From a bacterium (GTDB lineage Bacteria; Desulfobacterota; Binatia; HRBIN30; CADEER01): a stretch of DNA of 64,000 bases. The position numbers were made by a program, and so were the translations under genes. The notes beneath the pieces are model-generated. The model searched no databases. It had not been told where the DNA came from and saw nothing but the letters and a program-made list of their open reading frames with translations. Of the stretch, positions 17,885-27,863 are shown in pieces (within the stretch, counting starts at the first letter, position 1; every line of letters starts with the position of its first letter). Where the stretch lies: NCBI GenBank assembly GCA_030430165.1, contig JAUIGL010000030.1:1-64000 (forward strand), in the 5' to 3' direction.

Positions 17885-18019
17885 AAATACGGGAAAGTTC
17901 GATTTATCGAGCCCGAATTCTAACTTTTGCGTATTTAAAATACGGAAAAGTTAGAAAGTGACCAAGTTCTCCTTTCTTGCAGTTTAACTTTCCCGTATTT
18001 CAAATACGGGAAAGTTAAA
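17885..18019 (+). promoter_or_regulatory. Palindromic operator array upstream of the HipA fusion gene
   Basis: Three related sites. (1) A half-site AAATACGGGAAAGTT at 17885-17899. (2) A 17-bp-arm palindrome at 17920-17954, one base in the centre and one mismatch. (3) A perfect 37-bp palindrome at 17983-18019: arms of 18 bases (TTTAACTTTCCCGTATTT), centre C at 18001. Centres are 53 and 64 bases apart. The last site ends five bases before the ATG and includes the only plausible ribosome binding site (GGGAAAG), so binding or RNA folding here would block translation as well. Autoregulation by the N-terminal DNA-binding-like domain of the gene product is inferred. Confidence 0.75.
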
Positions 18020-18024
18020 GACCT

Positions 18025-19863
18025 ATGGCTCTCTATCTCGTCGGTGAAAACCTGGACAAGGCCCGGAGCCACTACCAAGCGGAGACCGGGAAGCTCGTCC
18101 AGCTAATGCGCGGCATCTACGTCGACGCGGACGATGACATCGACAGTGTCGTCCTCGAGCATGCGGTGCGGATCGCACGGTACCTGTATCCAAAGGCTTA
18201 TCTCTCGGGGGCCAGCGCGGCCCTCTTGGGTCCGACAGCCGACGGCCGGCTCTTTCTCAGCGCGCGACGCAGTCAGCGCACACGCATACGCGGACTCGAG
18301 ATCATCCAGAACGTGGCCCCCAAGCACCCCTCGACGAGCGAGGCGATCGTCGAGGACGACATGGGAGAAATGCGTGTCACCGCATCCTCTCCGAGGCAGC
18401 GCCTTCTCGAGGCGTTTCGAGTGCGGAGCGAGCACGCCAGCGCGATCGGCGACGAGATGCGCGCGGCCACGGCGCAGCAGCTCATCCAGGATCTGGGCAG
18501 CGCCCAGGCCGCCAGCGACGCCGTCTGGGCACTGGCGCGCGAGAACGGGTGGCTCCGCGAGGGAGACGCTGCCGAGCGCTTTCTAATGCAGCGCCACGAG
18601 ACGTCCGCAGTCGTCAACAGGGCGCAGCTCGACCTGATCGTCGCCTGGCATGGTGCTCCCATAGGCCACCTGACGCACGACGGATTCGACTGGCGATGGA
18701 AGCCCATCGCCAGCGGCGGACCGCAACTCGTCCGACAGACCACACCGGGCAAGCTGCCGCCTTTCATCGAGTCGCTGCTCCCCGAGGGATGGCTCGGAAG
18801 GGTGCTGCAAGACAAGACCGAACGAGAAACACTGCGCACCGGCAAACGCTATATGTCGAACGTGACGATCGTCGCGAACCAACGCGAGCTCGCCGTTCTT
18901 CCCCCCGATGTCCTGCTCACGTCTCTCGCCCGCTGGAGACGCGGAGAGGTCTTCACCGGACACTACTCCGGGCCGGAACGGGACGACATCGAGTCCCAGT
19001 TCGAGCACGCCCTCGCCCAAACCTACCGCAACGCCGAGACGCCTCGACTCTCCGGAGTCCAGATCAAGGCTCCGATGTTTCTGGCCGAAGACGGAACGCT
19101 ATCAATCAGCACCGGCAAGCCCTTCACGCATATCCTCAAGCCGGGCGGCACGGGCGGCTTCGAGTCCCTTCCCATCGCCGAGTGGTTGGCTCTGACATTG
19201 GGTCGAGCCGCCGGGTTGGAGGTGTCGCAGACCGCGTTGATCGCAATGCCCGAAGGAACGCCTCCCGCATTGATCGTCGAGCGCTTCGACATTCGCGAAA
19301 GCCTCGAAGATCGGCGCATGTTGGCACTCGAGGACTTCTGTTCGGTGCTCGATCTAAAGCCCGAGGCCAAATACGAGGGAACGATCGAGAGGATGGCGCG
19401 CACCCTGCGACCACTGTCGACCGCCCCGGAGAAGGACCTATTGATTCTATTGAAGCGCGCTTTGTTCGCGTGGCTGATCGCGGACGGCGACATGCATCTC
19501 AAGAACGTGGCCTTGCTGAAGATCGCCGAACCGGGAGACGAGACCTTCCGAAGTGTTCGAATCGCCCCTCTCTACGACTCTGTGACGACGCGCATCTTCC
19601 CGGGACTCAAGTACGACCGCCTCGCACTCAAGATCAACGGCAAAGACGAGAACCTGAAACGCAAGGACTTCCGCACCTTCGCCAGCACCGCCCAGATCGG
19701 GGCACGTCAAGCCGAAACCGCCATCGACGAACTAGTAAGGGGATTGTCCGAGGGCATCGAGGCAACCAGTCTCCCCGAAGCCTGGGACAGCAACGACCAG
19801 AGTCAGCGCACGTTCAACGAAGCCCTGGCTCTGTGCCGCGACCGCCTTTCCAAGTTCGACTGA
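18025..19863 (+). CDS. AbiEi-like/HipA fusion: HipA-type serine/threonine kinase
   Basis: A 612-residue protein. Residues about 1-115 look like an AbiEi-type winged-helix/antitoxin domain (LVQLMRGIYVDADDDI, then AYLSGASAALLGPT). Residues about 205-600 are a HipA kinase: N-subdomain with GKLPPFIESLLPEGWLG, phosphate-binding-loop-like SGVQIKAPMFL, catalytic D489-x-H491-x-x-N494 in DGDMHLKN, and metal-binding D518 in APLYDS. HipA kinases phosphorylate aminoacyl-tRNA synthetases and cause dormancy, and are normally silenced by a separate HipB. No hipB gene is present; the DNA-binding function seems to be fused in cis. Catalytic residues look intact. Confidence 0.85.
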   Translation: MALYLVGENLDKARSHYQAETGKLVQLMRGIYVDADDDIDSVVLEHAVRIARYLYPKAYLSGASAALLGPTADGRLFLSARRSQRTRIRGLEIIQNVAPKHPSTSEAIVEDDMGEMRVTASSPRQRLLEAFRVRSEHASAIGDEMRAATAQQLIQDLGSAQAASDAVWALARENGWLREGDAAERFLMQRHETSAVVNRAQLDLIVAWHGAPIGHLTHDGFDWRWKPIASGGPQLVRQTTPGKLPPFIESLLPEGWLGRVLQDKTERETLRTGKRYMSNVTIVANQRELAVLPPDVLLTSLARWRRGEVFTGHYSGPERDDIESQFEHALAQTYRNAETPRLSGVQIKAPMFLAEDGTLSISTGKPFTHILKPGGTGGFESLPIAEWLALTLGRAAGLEVSQTALIAMPEGTPPALIVERFDIRESLEDRRMLALEDFCSVLDLKPEAKYEGTIERMARTLRPLSTAPEKDLLILLKRALFAWLIADGDMHLKNVALLKIAEPGDETFRSVRIAPLYDSVTTRIFPGLKYDRLALKINGKDENLKRKDFRTFASTAQIGARQAETAIDELVRGLSEGIEATSLPEAWDSNDQSQRTFNEALALCRDRLSKFD

Positions 19864-19904
19864 CGAATTTTTCCATTTGTTCGCTCGGGCATCCGTCGGC
19901 CGAC

Positions 19905-20002
19905 TTTCTATCCACAGATTACGCCGATTACGCAGATTGGGCTTCAGCTTCTCCGAATCCTGACAACCCAATCTGTGAGAATCAGTGAAAATCTGTGGAT
20001 AA
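19905..20002. repeat. Partial copy of the island-flanking repeat
   Basis: About 98 bases closely match 21015-21113, from TTTCTATCCACAGATTACGC to GAAAATCTGTGG. The ends are inverted relative to each other (CCACAGATT/AATCTGTGG). It lies between the hipA-fusion stop and the end of vapC; the rest of 19864-20152 shows no gene. Confidence 0.8.
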
Positions 20003-20152
20003 TGAAGTCGAGCATATCGCCATGGGAAACTCGGGGAGCAGTCGCCTATTGATGTTGGTTCCCAAATTTCCCAGTGGAGGCTGAGGGACGTGCGCCGCGA
20101 GTGCCGATGGGAGAAGGAATCCGGCGCGCAGCCAGCGCCGCGTCCTCCTCCT

Positions 20153-20798
<646 letters not shown>

Positions 20799-21000
20799 AG
20801 TTCTTGACCCGAGCAAACCGGCCGCCTGGGGGGGGGCCCATCGGGGTCGGACCATTCCAACCCCCCGAAATCAGGCCATAAAGGCGGATTTCCAGCCCGA
20901 ATAAACGCACGAGCCGAATCGCTTGCGAGCTTCAAAAAGTCAGCTGACCCAGCGGTTGCGATCCTGCGCGAACCGGAGCCGACCCCGCATTGCCACCAGT

Positions 21001-21406
21001 TGGGGGCTGCTGGTTTTTCTATCCACAGATTACGCCGATTACGCAGATTGGGCTTCAGCTTCTCCGAATCCCGAAAACCCAATCTGTGAGAATCAGTGAA
21101 AATCTGTGGAGAAAAAATTGAGCCGAGCTGAGCCGAGCCTGGCTTTGGAGGCGCGCCTCTTGGCGAGAGGGCCCGCGTCGTCACTTCGAGGCACCGATCT
21201 CGTCACTGCTCAGAGTCGCAACCCCGATCAGCAGCGGCTCATTTCCAATCCACAGATTTTCACGGATTCTCACAGATTAGGGGTACCGCTCGGGCAGCCG
21301 GTGCCCTGAAAACCAATCGGCGTAATCTGCGAAATCTGTGGATAAAAAATGAGCCGAGCTGTGTCTTTGGGGCGCATCTCTTGGCGAGAGCACCACCGGG
21401 TCACTT
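21001..21406. repeat. Right copy of ~380-bp direct repeat
   Basis: The counterpart of 17401-17780 in the same orientation, starting exactly 3600 bases later. The first 50 bases are identical, and later blocks (GGAGGCGCGCCTCTTGGCGAG; TCACTTCGAGGCACCGATCT; AATCGGCGTAATCTGCGAAA) match with scattered differences. It ends directly before the stop of the leftward thiolase gene. Between the antitoxin gene and this repeat (20799-21000) I see only a poly-G run (20828-20836) and no gene. Confidence 0.8.
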
Positions 21407-21417
21407 CAGGGCGCCGG

Positions 21418-22572
21418 TTACTTCTCGTTGCCGAGGACGATTACGCAAGACACTGCGCCGGGGCCGCCTACGTTGTGGGCGAGGCCGAGGTGGGCGTCGG
21501 CGATCTGGCGCTCGCCGCAGTTGCCGCGCAGTTGCTCGGTGGTTTCGTAGATCATGCGCACGCCGCTGGCGCCGATCGGGTGGCCAAACGACTTGAGACC
21601 GCCGCTCGGGTTGATCGGCAGGTCGCCGCTCAGCGAGGTGCGGCCCTCGGCGATCCAGCCGGGCGCCTCTCCCTTGGCGCAGAAGCCGAGGTCCTCGATG
21701 TTCGACACCTCGGTCCAGGTGAAGCAGTCGTGCACCTCGGCGAAGTCGATGTCGGAGGCGGCAATGCCCGCCATGTCGTAGGCCTGCTTCGACGCGTTAC
21801 TCGTCGAGCGGAAGCCGAGGTAGTCGAAGGTCGGATCGTAGTACGGACGGCCACTGGTCACCGACAAGCCGACACCCTTCACCCAGATCGGCGCATCGGT
21901 GTACTTGGCGGCGAGGTCGGCGCGGCAGAGTATCGCCGCCGCCGCGCCGTCGGTGGTCGGACAGCAGTCGAACAGCCCGAACGGCGACGAGATCATCGGC
22001 GCCGCCAGAACCTTCTCCTCGGTCACCTCGCTGCGCAGGTGCGCCTTGGGATTGCGCGCTCCGTTGTAGTGGTTCTTGACCGCGACCTTGGCCAGCGTCT
22101 CGCGACCGACGCCAAAGGTGTGCATGTAGCGATTGGCGGCGAGCGCAAACAGTCCCGGCGCAGAGTTCCCCTTCGCCAGCAGCGGATGCCCGAAGCGCGG
22201 CAGACCGCGCCCGCCGCGGTCCTTCAATTTCTCGGCGCCGAGCACCAGCACGACGTCGTACGTCCCCGAAGCGATCGCCATGCAGCCGTTGCGAAACGCG
22301 TCGGTGCCGGTGGCGCAGTAGTTCTCGACCCGCGTGATCGGACGGTCGTAGAGTCGCAGCGCGTCGCCGAGCGAAACCGACGCCTTCCCGCCCGACGGTC
22401 CCGGCATGTACGTGCCGAGATACCCCGCCTCGATCTCCGCCGGATCGATTCCCGCGTCGTCGTACGCCTGGAACGCGGCATCGCAAATCAAGTCCTCGTA
22501 ACCCTGATCGAAAAGATCACCGAACTTCGTACAACCGACGCCTATGACCGCAATCTGATTCTTCATCGACAT
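21418..22572 (-). CDS. SCP2-type thiolase / lipid-transfer acetyl-CoA acetyltransferase
   Basis: A 384-residue thiolase-fold enzyme. The nucleophilic Cys is in NYCATGTDAF (about residue 85). EVHDCFTWTE near 285 is the SCP2-thiolase version of the NEAFA motif. The catalytic His lies in SGGLKSFGHPIGASG, and the C-terminal VGGPGAVSCVIVL has the second Cys region. Such proteins catalyse thiolytic or Claisen C-C chemistry on CoA esters, often of sterol or branched substrates. The next gene encodes an HMG-CoA-synthase-like/OB-fold protein, a common partner. Start at 22572 (MSMKNQ); 22566 is possible. Confidence 0.9.
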   Translation of the reverse strand: MSMKNQIAVIGVGCTKFGDLFDQGYEDLICDAAFQAYDDAGIDPAEIEAGYLGTYMPGPSGGKASVSLGDALRLYDRPITRVENYCATGTDAFRNGCMAIASGTYDVVLVLGAEKLKDRGGRGLPRFGHPLLAKGNSAPGLFALAANRYMHTFGVGRETLAKVAVKNHYNGARNPKAHLRSEVTEEKVLAAPMISSPFGLFDCCPTTDGAAAAILCRADLAAKYTDAPIWVKGVGLSVTSGRPYYDPTFDYLGFRSTSNASKQAYDMAGIAASDIDFAEVHDCFTWTEVSNIEDLGFCAKGEAPGWIAEGRTSLSGDLPINPSGGLKSFGHPIGASGVRMIYETTEQLRGNCGERQIADAHLGLAHNVGGPGAVSCVIVLGNEK

Positions 22573-22575
22573 TAA

Positions 22576-22662
22576 GACCCAAGACGATTCTAAGACCCAA
22601 GACCCAGGACCCAAGACCCAAGACCGCCGTACCCCGTACCCCGTACCCCGTACCCCGTACCC
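22576..22662. repeat. Two heptad arrays: AGACCCA-type and GTACCCC
   Basis: 22576-22625 holds degenerate units of GACCCAA. 22629-22662 holds GTACCCC four times plus GTACCC, perfectly repeated. The arrays fill the gap between the two CoA-thioester genes; the complement of the first (TTGGGTC) resembles the TGGGATC array at 17373. Confidence 0.85.
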
Positions 22663-22673
22663 GCCGATCCGGC

Positions 22674-24065
22674 CTAAGCCCGGATCGGCTTCGCTTTCCA
22701 ATAGTAATTCCGGTTACCCGCACCCTCGTGCAAGCGGCGGTAGGTGAGCGCGACGCGGGCGCCGATGTCGATGGTGTCGGCGTCGGCCACCTGGAGATAG
22801 AGGCGACCGCCGCCGTCGGCGTCGACCACGGCCATCGGCAGCGGGTGCTCCAGGTTGGCGATCAGGTGGTCGACGGTAAACGTGAATACCGTCCCCGCGC
22901 GCGCGATCGGGACGTCGTCGAGGCACTCGCGCTTCTCGCAGGCGATGCACACTCGCGCCACCGGGTACTGCACCTGGCCGCACTCGCGGCAGCGGCTGCC
23001 GTGCAGCCGGACGTTCTGGGTTAGCTCTTTGCTCTCGAGGACGTTGGTGACGACGTCGGTCGGCTCGTCGACCTCGACCAGCCGCCGGTACTTCAAGTAC
23101 TTCTCGTACGACTCCAGCGGCTCGCCGGCATCGATCCAGGACTGCACCGGCACTTCGGCGCGTCCGCCGTCGATCGCCGCGGTGACGCGGAATAGAATGA
23201 CATCGGCGCCCTCGCCGAAACCGCCGACCAGAATCAGATCGCCCGCCGCCGCCGTGTCCAGCGCCCGCGCCAGCAACAGCAGCGCTTCCGCCGAGCCGGT
23301 GCAGCCGATCTCCGGCGCCAGCGACGGCACCAACTGTTCCGACGCGAACCCGAGCGACTTGGCGAGATCGGCCGCGGCCCGCGTGTCCGGCGAATAGAGC
23401 GCCAGCTTCGCAATCGCCGCCGGCTCCAGCCCCTGGCGCTGCAGCACCGCACCGATCGCCGGCGCGAGATCGCGCGCGTAGCCGTGCAGGTTGGAGAAAC
23501 GGCCGCCCGCCACCTGTACCGATTGCTGGCGATCGGTGCGCCAGTGATAGGTGAACTCCTCGGCGATCGAAACCGCGTCGACCAGCTCGGCGATGACGTC
23601 GTCGCCGTCCGACACCACCAGCGCCGCAGCGGCGTCGCCCAGCACTCCCTCGAGCTCGCTGTCCGGCGACGCCAGCCGCACGTCCGCCGCAGTCACCAGG
23701 ACATCGGTCGCCGCCCCCGCCTGCACCGCCCGCAGCGCCGCAAGCAGCGCGCTCACTCCGCAGCGCGTCGATCCGCCGAAGTCGGCACTGAACAGCTCGC
23801 GCGGCAGATCACACGCCGTCGCCACCACACTCGCGCACTGCTTCTCGAGATACGGCGAGCTGGTGCTGGCAAAGTGAACGCCGCCATACACGCGTCCGAC
23901 GCCGCAACCGAGTGCCGCCTCGACCGCCATCGTCAGCGCATCCTCGTCGTAATTGGCAACGGCAACCGCCCCCTTCCCCGCACGTCCGCCCCAGGCGCGG
24001 GAGATCTCGCTGCGCGGCAGCCGCGGCCTCGGAACGTAGGGGGCGTATCGCGAGATTCCGATCAT
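22674..24065 (-). CDS. HMG-CoA-synthase-like condensing enzyme fused to a DUF35 Zn-ribbon/OB-fold
   Basis: A 463-residue two-part protein. Residues 1-320 have a thiolase-superfamily fold with a nucleophilic Cys in GGSTRCGVSALL (about residue 103) and GDAAAALVVSDG, as in KAS III/HMG-CoA synthase. Residues 330-463 are a DUF35 unit: Zn-ribbon cysteines in CRECGQ and CIACEK, then an OB-fold. DUF35 proteins bind acyl-CoA and assist SCP2-type thiolases, and such a thiolase is the next gene downstream on the same strand, so a channelled condensation or thiolysis is likely. Exact substrates unknown. Confidence 0.85.
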   Translation of the reverse strand: MIGISRYAPYVPRPRLPRSEISRAWGGRAGKGAVAVANYDEDALTMAVEAALGCGVGRVYGGVHFASTSSPYLEKQCASVVATACDLPRELFSADFGGSTRCGVSALLAALRAVQAGAATDVLVTAADVRLASPDSELEGVLGDAAAALVVSDGDDVIAELVDAVSIAEEFTYHWRTDRQQSVQVAGGRFSNLHGYARDLAPAIGAVLQRQGLEPAAIAKLALYSPDTRAAADLAKSLGFASEQLVPSLAPEIGCTGSAEALLLLARALDTAAAGDLILVGGFGEGADVILFRVTAAIDGGRAEVPVQSWIDAGEPLESYEKYLKYRRLVEVDEPTDVVTNVLESKELTQNVRLHGSRCRECGQVQYPVARVCIACEKRECLDDVPIARAGTVFTFTVDHLIANLEHPLPMAVVDADGGGRLYLQVADADTIDIGARVALTYRRLHEGAGNRNYYWKAKPIRA

Positions 24066-24094
24066 TCGGGGTTCAGCCAGGAAGAGAAAAACTC

Positions 24095-24190
24095 AACACG
24101 GGTAAACACGGATGGACACGGATGCGAGAACCGAGGCCCGAGCTTGAAGACAAAACCGGTGTTCACCCGTGTTCATCCGTGTCGATCCCT
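24095..24190. repeat. CACGGATG/CATCCGTG repeats in inverted arrangement
   Basis: Copies of AACACGGGTAAACACGGATG near 24095 and of ACCCGTGTTCATCCGTGT near 24163 face each other. The same motif family makes a perfect hairpin at 36893-36933. The rest of 24066-24230 contains no gene. Confidence 0.65.
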
Positions 24191-24230
24191 TTATCTGCCA
24201 GTGGGTCAACCATGACCGCGTCCGCGAGTG

Positions 24231-25217
<987 letters not shown>

Positions 25218-25235
25218 GGTGCAACATTACGACAT

Positions 25236-25253
25236 TTCGCCCTCTGGGGCGAA
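25236..25253. promoter_or_regulatory. Possible activator-binding palindrome
   Basis: TTCGCCC-TCTG-GGGCGAA in the divergent region, about 34 bases upstream of the sigma-54 promoter. A second weaker inverted pair (GTTGC ... GCAAC) lies at 25206-25225. Either could be the upstream activating site; the spacing is short for looping without bending. Confidence 0.4.
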
Positions 25254-25286
25254 CCGGAGGGGCCAATCGCGGCAACTGCACGGGGC

Positions 25287-25301
25287 TGGCACTGGTCTTG
25301 C
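25287..25301 (+). promoter_or_regulatory. Sigma-54 (-24/-12) promoter
   Basis: TGGCAC-TGGTC-TTGC, an exact match to the -24/-12 consensus with correct spacing. It points toward the 25335 gene and would start transcription near 25312. The divergent gene is a sigma-54 activator, which strongly supports it. Confidence 0.8.
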
Positions 25302-25334
25302 GATTCTTCGGAGTGATCCCATTGCGAGGAAGTC

Positions 25335-25844
25335 ATGCAGAAGAACCGATCATCCAGAATCGTCGTCACCGACGGCCTGTCGGTAGCGGGAGCCCCGGCG
25401 AGCGGGGCGGAAGTAAGGAACCTGGCGCGCGACGGATACCGCTCGATCGTCGACTTGCGCAGCCTGGGGGAGCCGGTCTCTGGGCTGGCGCCGCAGGTCG
25501 AGCGGCGCATCGCCGCCGACTCCGGCCTCGACTACCGCAGCTGTCCGATGTCGCTGCCCTCCCTCGGCTCGCCGGCGATGCGCGACCTTCACCTTGCCCT
25601 TTGGTCGGCCGAGCCGCCCACCCTGGTGCACTGCGGCAGCGGCCGGCGAGCCGCGGTGTGCGTACTCATCCATCTCGGCTGCCAGGCCGGCTGGAGCGGC
25701 GCCGAGTGCGCGCGCTTCGCCGCCGAGCGCGGCATCGACCTGTTGCAGATGCCGCGCCTGCGCGAGTTTCTCGACCGTTGTCTCGAACAGAATTCCTGCC
25801 GGCCGGGTGCCGGCGACGAAGCCGCCCCGACCTACCAGATCTGA
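25335..25844 (+). CDS. DUF442-type sulfurtransferase/phosphatase-like protein
   Basis: A 169-residue protein with the fold shared by dual-specificity phosphatases and rhodanese-like DUF442 proteins. The active loop VHCGSGRRA has Cys100 and Arg105 (CxSGxR pattern, a four-residue spacing as in sulfur-handling members rather than Cx5R). In other bacteria this domain accompanies persulfide dioxygenase, as the next gene does here. It would move sulfane sulfur or act on a phosphoester; sulfur transfer fits the operon better. GAGGAAG lies just before the ATG. Confidence 0.78.
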   Translation: MQKNRSSRIVVTDGLSVAGAPASGAEVRNLARDGYRSIVDLRSLGEPVSGLAPQVERRIAADSGLDYRSCPMSLPSLGSPAMRDLHLALWSAEPPTLVHCGSGRRAAVCVLIHLGCQAGWSGAECARFAAERGIDLLQMPRLREFLDRCLEQNSCRPGAGDEAAPTYQI

Positions 25845-25875
25845 AGGCGAGCTCTGGCGCGACGAGGAAGCGAGA

Positions 25876-26748
25876 ATGAAGATCCAGCACTTCTTCCACG
25901 AAGACACATCGACGTTTACCTACGTCGTCTCGGACCCGACGGCGGCGGTTGGCATCGTCGTCGATCCGGTGCGCGACTACGATCCGGCCAACGCGCGCAC
26001 CTCGCACGACTCCGCGGAAGCGGTGGCGCGTTACATCGACCGCGAGGGTCTGAAGATTCCGTTCGTCGTCGACACCCACGCTCACGCCGATCACCTGACC
26101 GCCCTGCCCTTCTTCGCCGAGCGCTACGGCGCCAGGTCGGTCACCGGCGCAGCGGTCGGCGTCGTCCAGGAAGCGTTCCGCGACTTCTTCAACCTCGGCG
26201 CGGGCTTCGCTGCCGACGGCAGCCAGTTCGACATCCTCCTCGACGAAGGCGAGCAGCTCGAGTTCGGATCTCTGCAACTCGAGGCGCTGCACACCCCGGG
26301 ACACACCCCGGCGCACATGTCCTGGAAGGTCGGCGACGCCGTGTTCGTCGGCGACACCTTGTTCATGCCGGACTACGGAACCGCGCGCTGCGACTTCCCC
26401 GGCGGATCGGCCGAGACCCTCTACGACTCGATCCAGCGTCTCTACGCGATGCCGGACGAGACCCGATTGTTCATGTGCCACGACTATCGTCCGGGGGGCC
26501 GTCCCTACCGCTTCGAAACGACGGTCGGCGAGCAGAAGAGATCCAACGTCCAGCTCGACCAGTCGACCACTCGCGCCGACTACGTCGCCTTCCGCAACCA
26601 ACGCGACAGCGGGCTGGCGGCGCCGAAGCTGATCCTGCCGTCGATCCAGGTCAACATCCGGGCCGGCGCGCTGCCCGAGCCCGAAGACAACGGAACGGCC
26701 TATCTGAAGATTCCCCTCAACCGCCTGGGAAGGAGCTCGAGCAAATGA
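25876..26748 (+). CDS. Persulfide dioxygenase-like metallo-beta-lactamase-fold hydrolase
   Basis: A 290-residue ETHE1/Blh-like protein. The metal motif THAHADH (67-73) plus HTPGHTPAHM, VGDTLFMPDYGTARCDFPGG and LFMCHDY are the pattern of glutathione-persulfide dioxygenases, which oxidise the sulfane sulfur to sulfite with one mononuclear iron. The next gene, overlapping by four bases, is a TauE/SafE-type exporter that could remove sulfite. The start at 25876 is the first ATG after the upstream gene and has GAGGAAG about nine bases before it; the frame extends upstream without homology. Confidence 0.85.
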   Translation: MKIQHFFHEDTSTFTYVVSDPTAAVGIVVDPVRDYDPANARTSHDSAEAVARYIDREGLKIPFVVDTHAHADHLTALPFFAERYGARSVTGAAVGVVQEAFRDFFNLGAGFAADGSQFDILLDEGEQLEFGSLQLEALHTPGHTPAHMSWKVGDAVFVGDTLFMPDYGTARCDFPGGSAETLYDSIQRLYAMPDETRLFMCHDYRPGGRPYRFETTVGEQKRSNVQLDQSTTRADYVAFRNQRDSGLAAPKLILPSIQVNIRAGALPEPEDNGTAYLKIPLNRLGRSSSK

Positions 26749-27485
26749 TCCTGCCCCTGTTCTTCGCCGCCGTCATCGGCGCGGTGCTGGTCAGCCTCGG
26801 CGCCGGCGGCTCCATTATCACGCTGCCGGTATTGGTCTACACAGCCGGGCTCGACATGCACCACGCGGTGGGAACATCGCTGCTGGTAGTCGGCACGGTC
26901 GCCGCCGCGGGCGCTTTCCTGCGCCGCCGCTCGGTCGCGCTGCGCACCGGCCTTCTCTTCGGCGGCGCCGGCGTGGTCGGCGCGATGCCCGGCGTGTGGC
27001 TCAATCACCAGGTCCCCGCGGCGCTGGTGCTGTTCGGGTTCGGCGCGACCATGCTGGTGGTCGCAGCCCTGATGTTCCGGGCGCCGTCGACTTCGGCAGG
27101 CGAGCACAGCGTCTCCATCGCCGGCGCCCTGGCAACCGGGTTCGCGGTCGGCACGGCCACCGGCTTCTTCGGCGTCGGCGGCGGTTTCCTGATCGTGCCG
27201 GCGATGTCGCTGCTGCTGAACCTCCGCATGTCCGACGCGGTCGCGACCTCGCTGCTGGTGATCGCGCTCAACAGCCTCGGCGCCTTGATCGGCCACGGCA
27301 GCTACGGCGCGGTCGACTGGCAGCTCGGGCTGGCCTTCGCCGCAGTCGCCCTGCTCGGCGCCGGGCTGGCACAGCCAGTCGCGCAACGCCTGCACGGTGC
27401 CGTATTGGAGAAGGCCTTTGCTACACTTGTGGCACTGGTTGGCAGCGCCATGACCATCGACGCCGCGCGGCAGCTTCTGGCGTGA
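26745..27485 (+). CDS. TauE/SafE-family sulfite or organosulfonate exporter
   Basis: A 246-residue membrane protein with about seven to eight hydrophobic segments. The internal repeat typical of the family is visible: GAVLVSLGAGGSIITLPVL at the N-terminus and GTATGFFGVGGGFLIVPAM near residue 140. It is translationally coupled (ATGA) to the persulfide-dioxygenase-like gene, which points to sulfite export. Confidence 0.9.
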   Translation: MILPLFFAAVIGAVLVSLGAGGSIITLPVLVYTAGLDMHHAVGTSLLVVGTVAAAGAFLRRRSVALRTGLLFGGAGVVGAMPGVWLNHQVPAALVLFGFGATMLVVAALMFRAPSTSAGEHSVSIAGALATGFAVGTATGFFGVGGGFLIVPAMSLLLNLRMSDAVATSLLVIALNSLGALIGHGSYGAVDWQLGLAFAAVALLGAGLAQPVAQRLHGAVLEKAFATLVALVGSAMTIDAARQLLA

Positions 27486-27531
27486 GGCGCGCCCGAATCG
27501 AGATCACAGGCCGAAGAGAAAAAAGACTTTC

Positions 27532-27643
27532 CTCGCGCCAAGACGCCAAGGGGTTTACTGGGTGATCGGGTAGATGGAGGTGTTTTCAAAAGACCCCATC
27601 CGAAACCGAATCCCCTCTTGGCGTCTTTGCGTCTTGGCGCGAG
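27532..27643. repeat. Small inverted-repeat element, copy 1
   Basis: The left end CTCGCGCCAAGACGCC and right end GCGTCTTGGCGCGAG are complementary over about 15 bases. Between them are GGGTTTACTGG and unrelated sequence. No coding capacity. Looks like a MITE or structured intergenic repeat. Confidence 0.7.
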
Positions 27644-27696
27644 AAAAAATTCTGAACCCCAGGCGGGGCTCAGGTTTGATGGCTACAGATAAAATT

Positions 27697-27811
27697 CTCG
27701 CGCCAAGACGCAAAGGCGCCAAGGGGGTTTACTGGTGACTAGTTGTCTGGAGGAGATCTTTTTGGAAGAGGCCATCGGAAGTCGAATTCCCGCGCGGCGT
27801 CTTGGCGCGAG
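27697..27811. repeat. Small inverted-repeat element, copy 2
   Basis: Same ends as copy 1 (CTCGCGCCAAGACGC ... GCGTCTTGGCGCGAG), including GGGGGTTTACTGG inside the left end, but a different interior. It ends 52 bases before the next start codon, so any longer reading of that gene would translate the repeat. Confidence 0.7.
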
Positions 27812-27863
27812 ACATTTGTTCCCGGCACCCCGCGGGCTAGCCGTACTGATCGGAGCGATCGCT

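Noticed and set aside
18025-19863. HipA fusion regarded as an inactive relic
   Set aside because: The catalytic D-x-H-x-x-N and metal Asp are present and the frame is intact over 612 codons.
27735-27863. N-terminal extension of the second CxSGxR protein from ATG 27735
   Set aside because: The extra codons translate the inverted-repeat element at 27697-27811, so they are unlikely to be coding.
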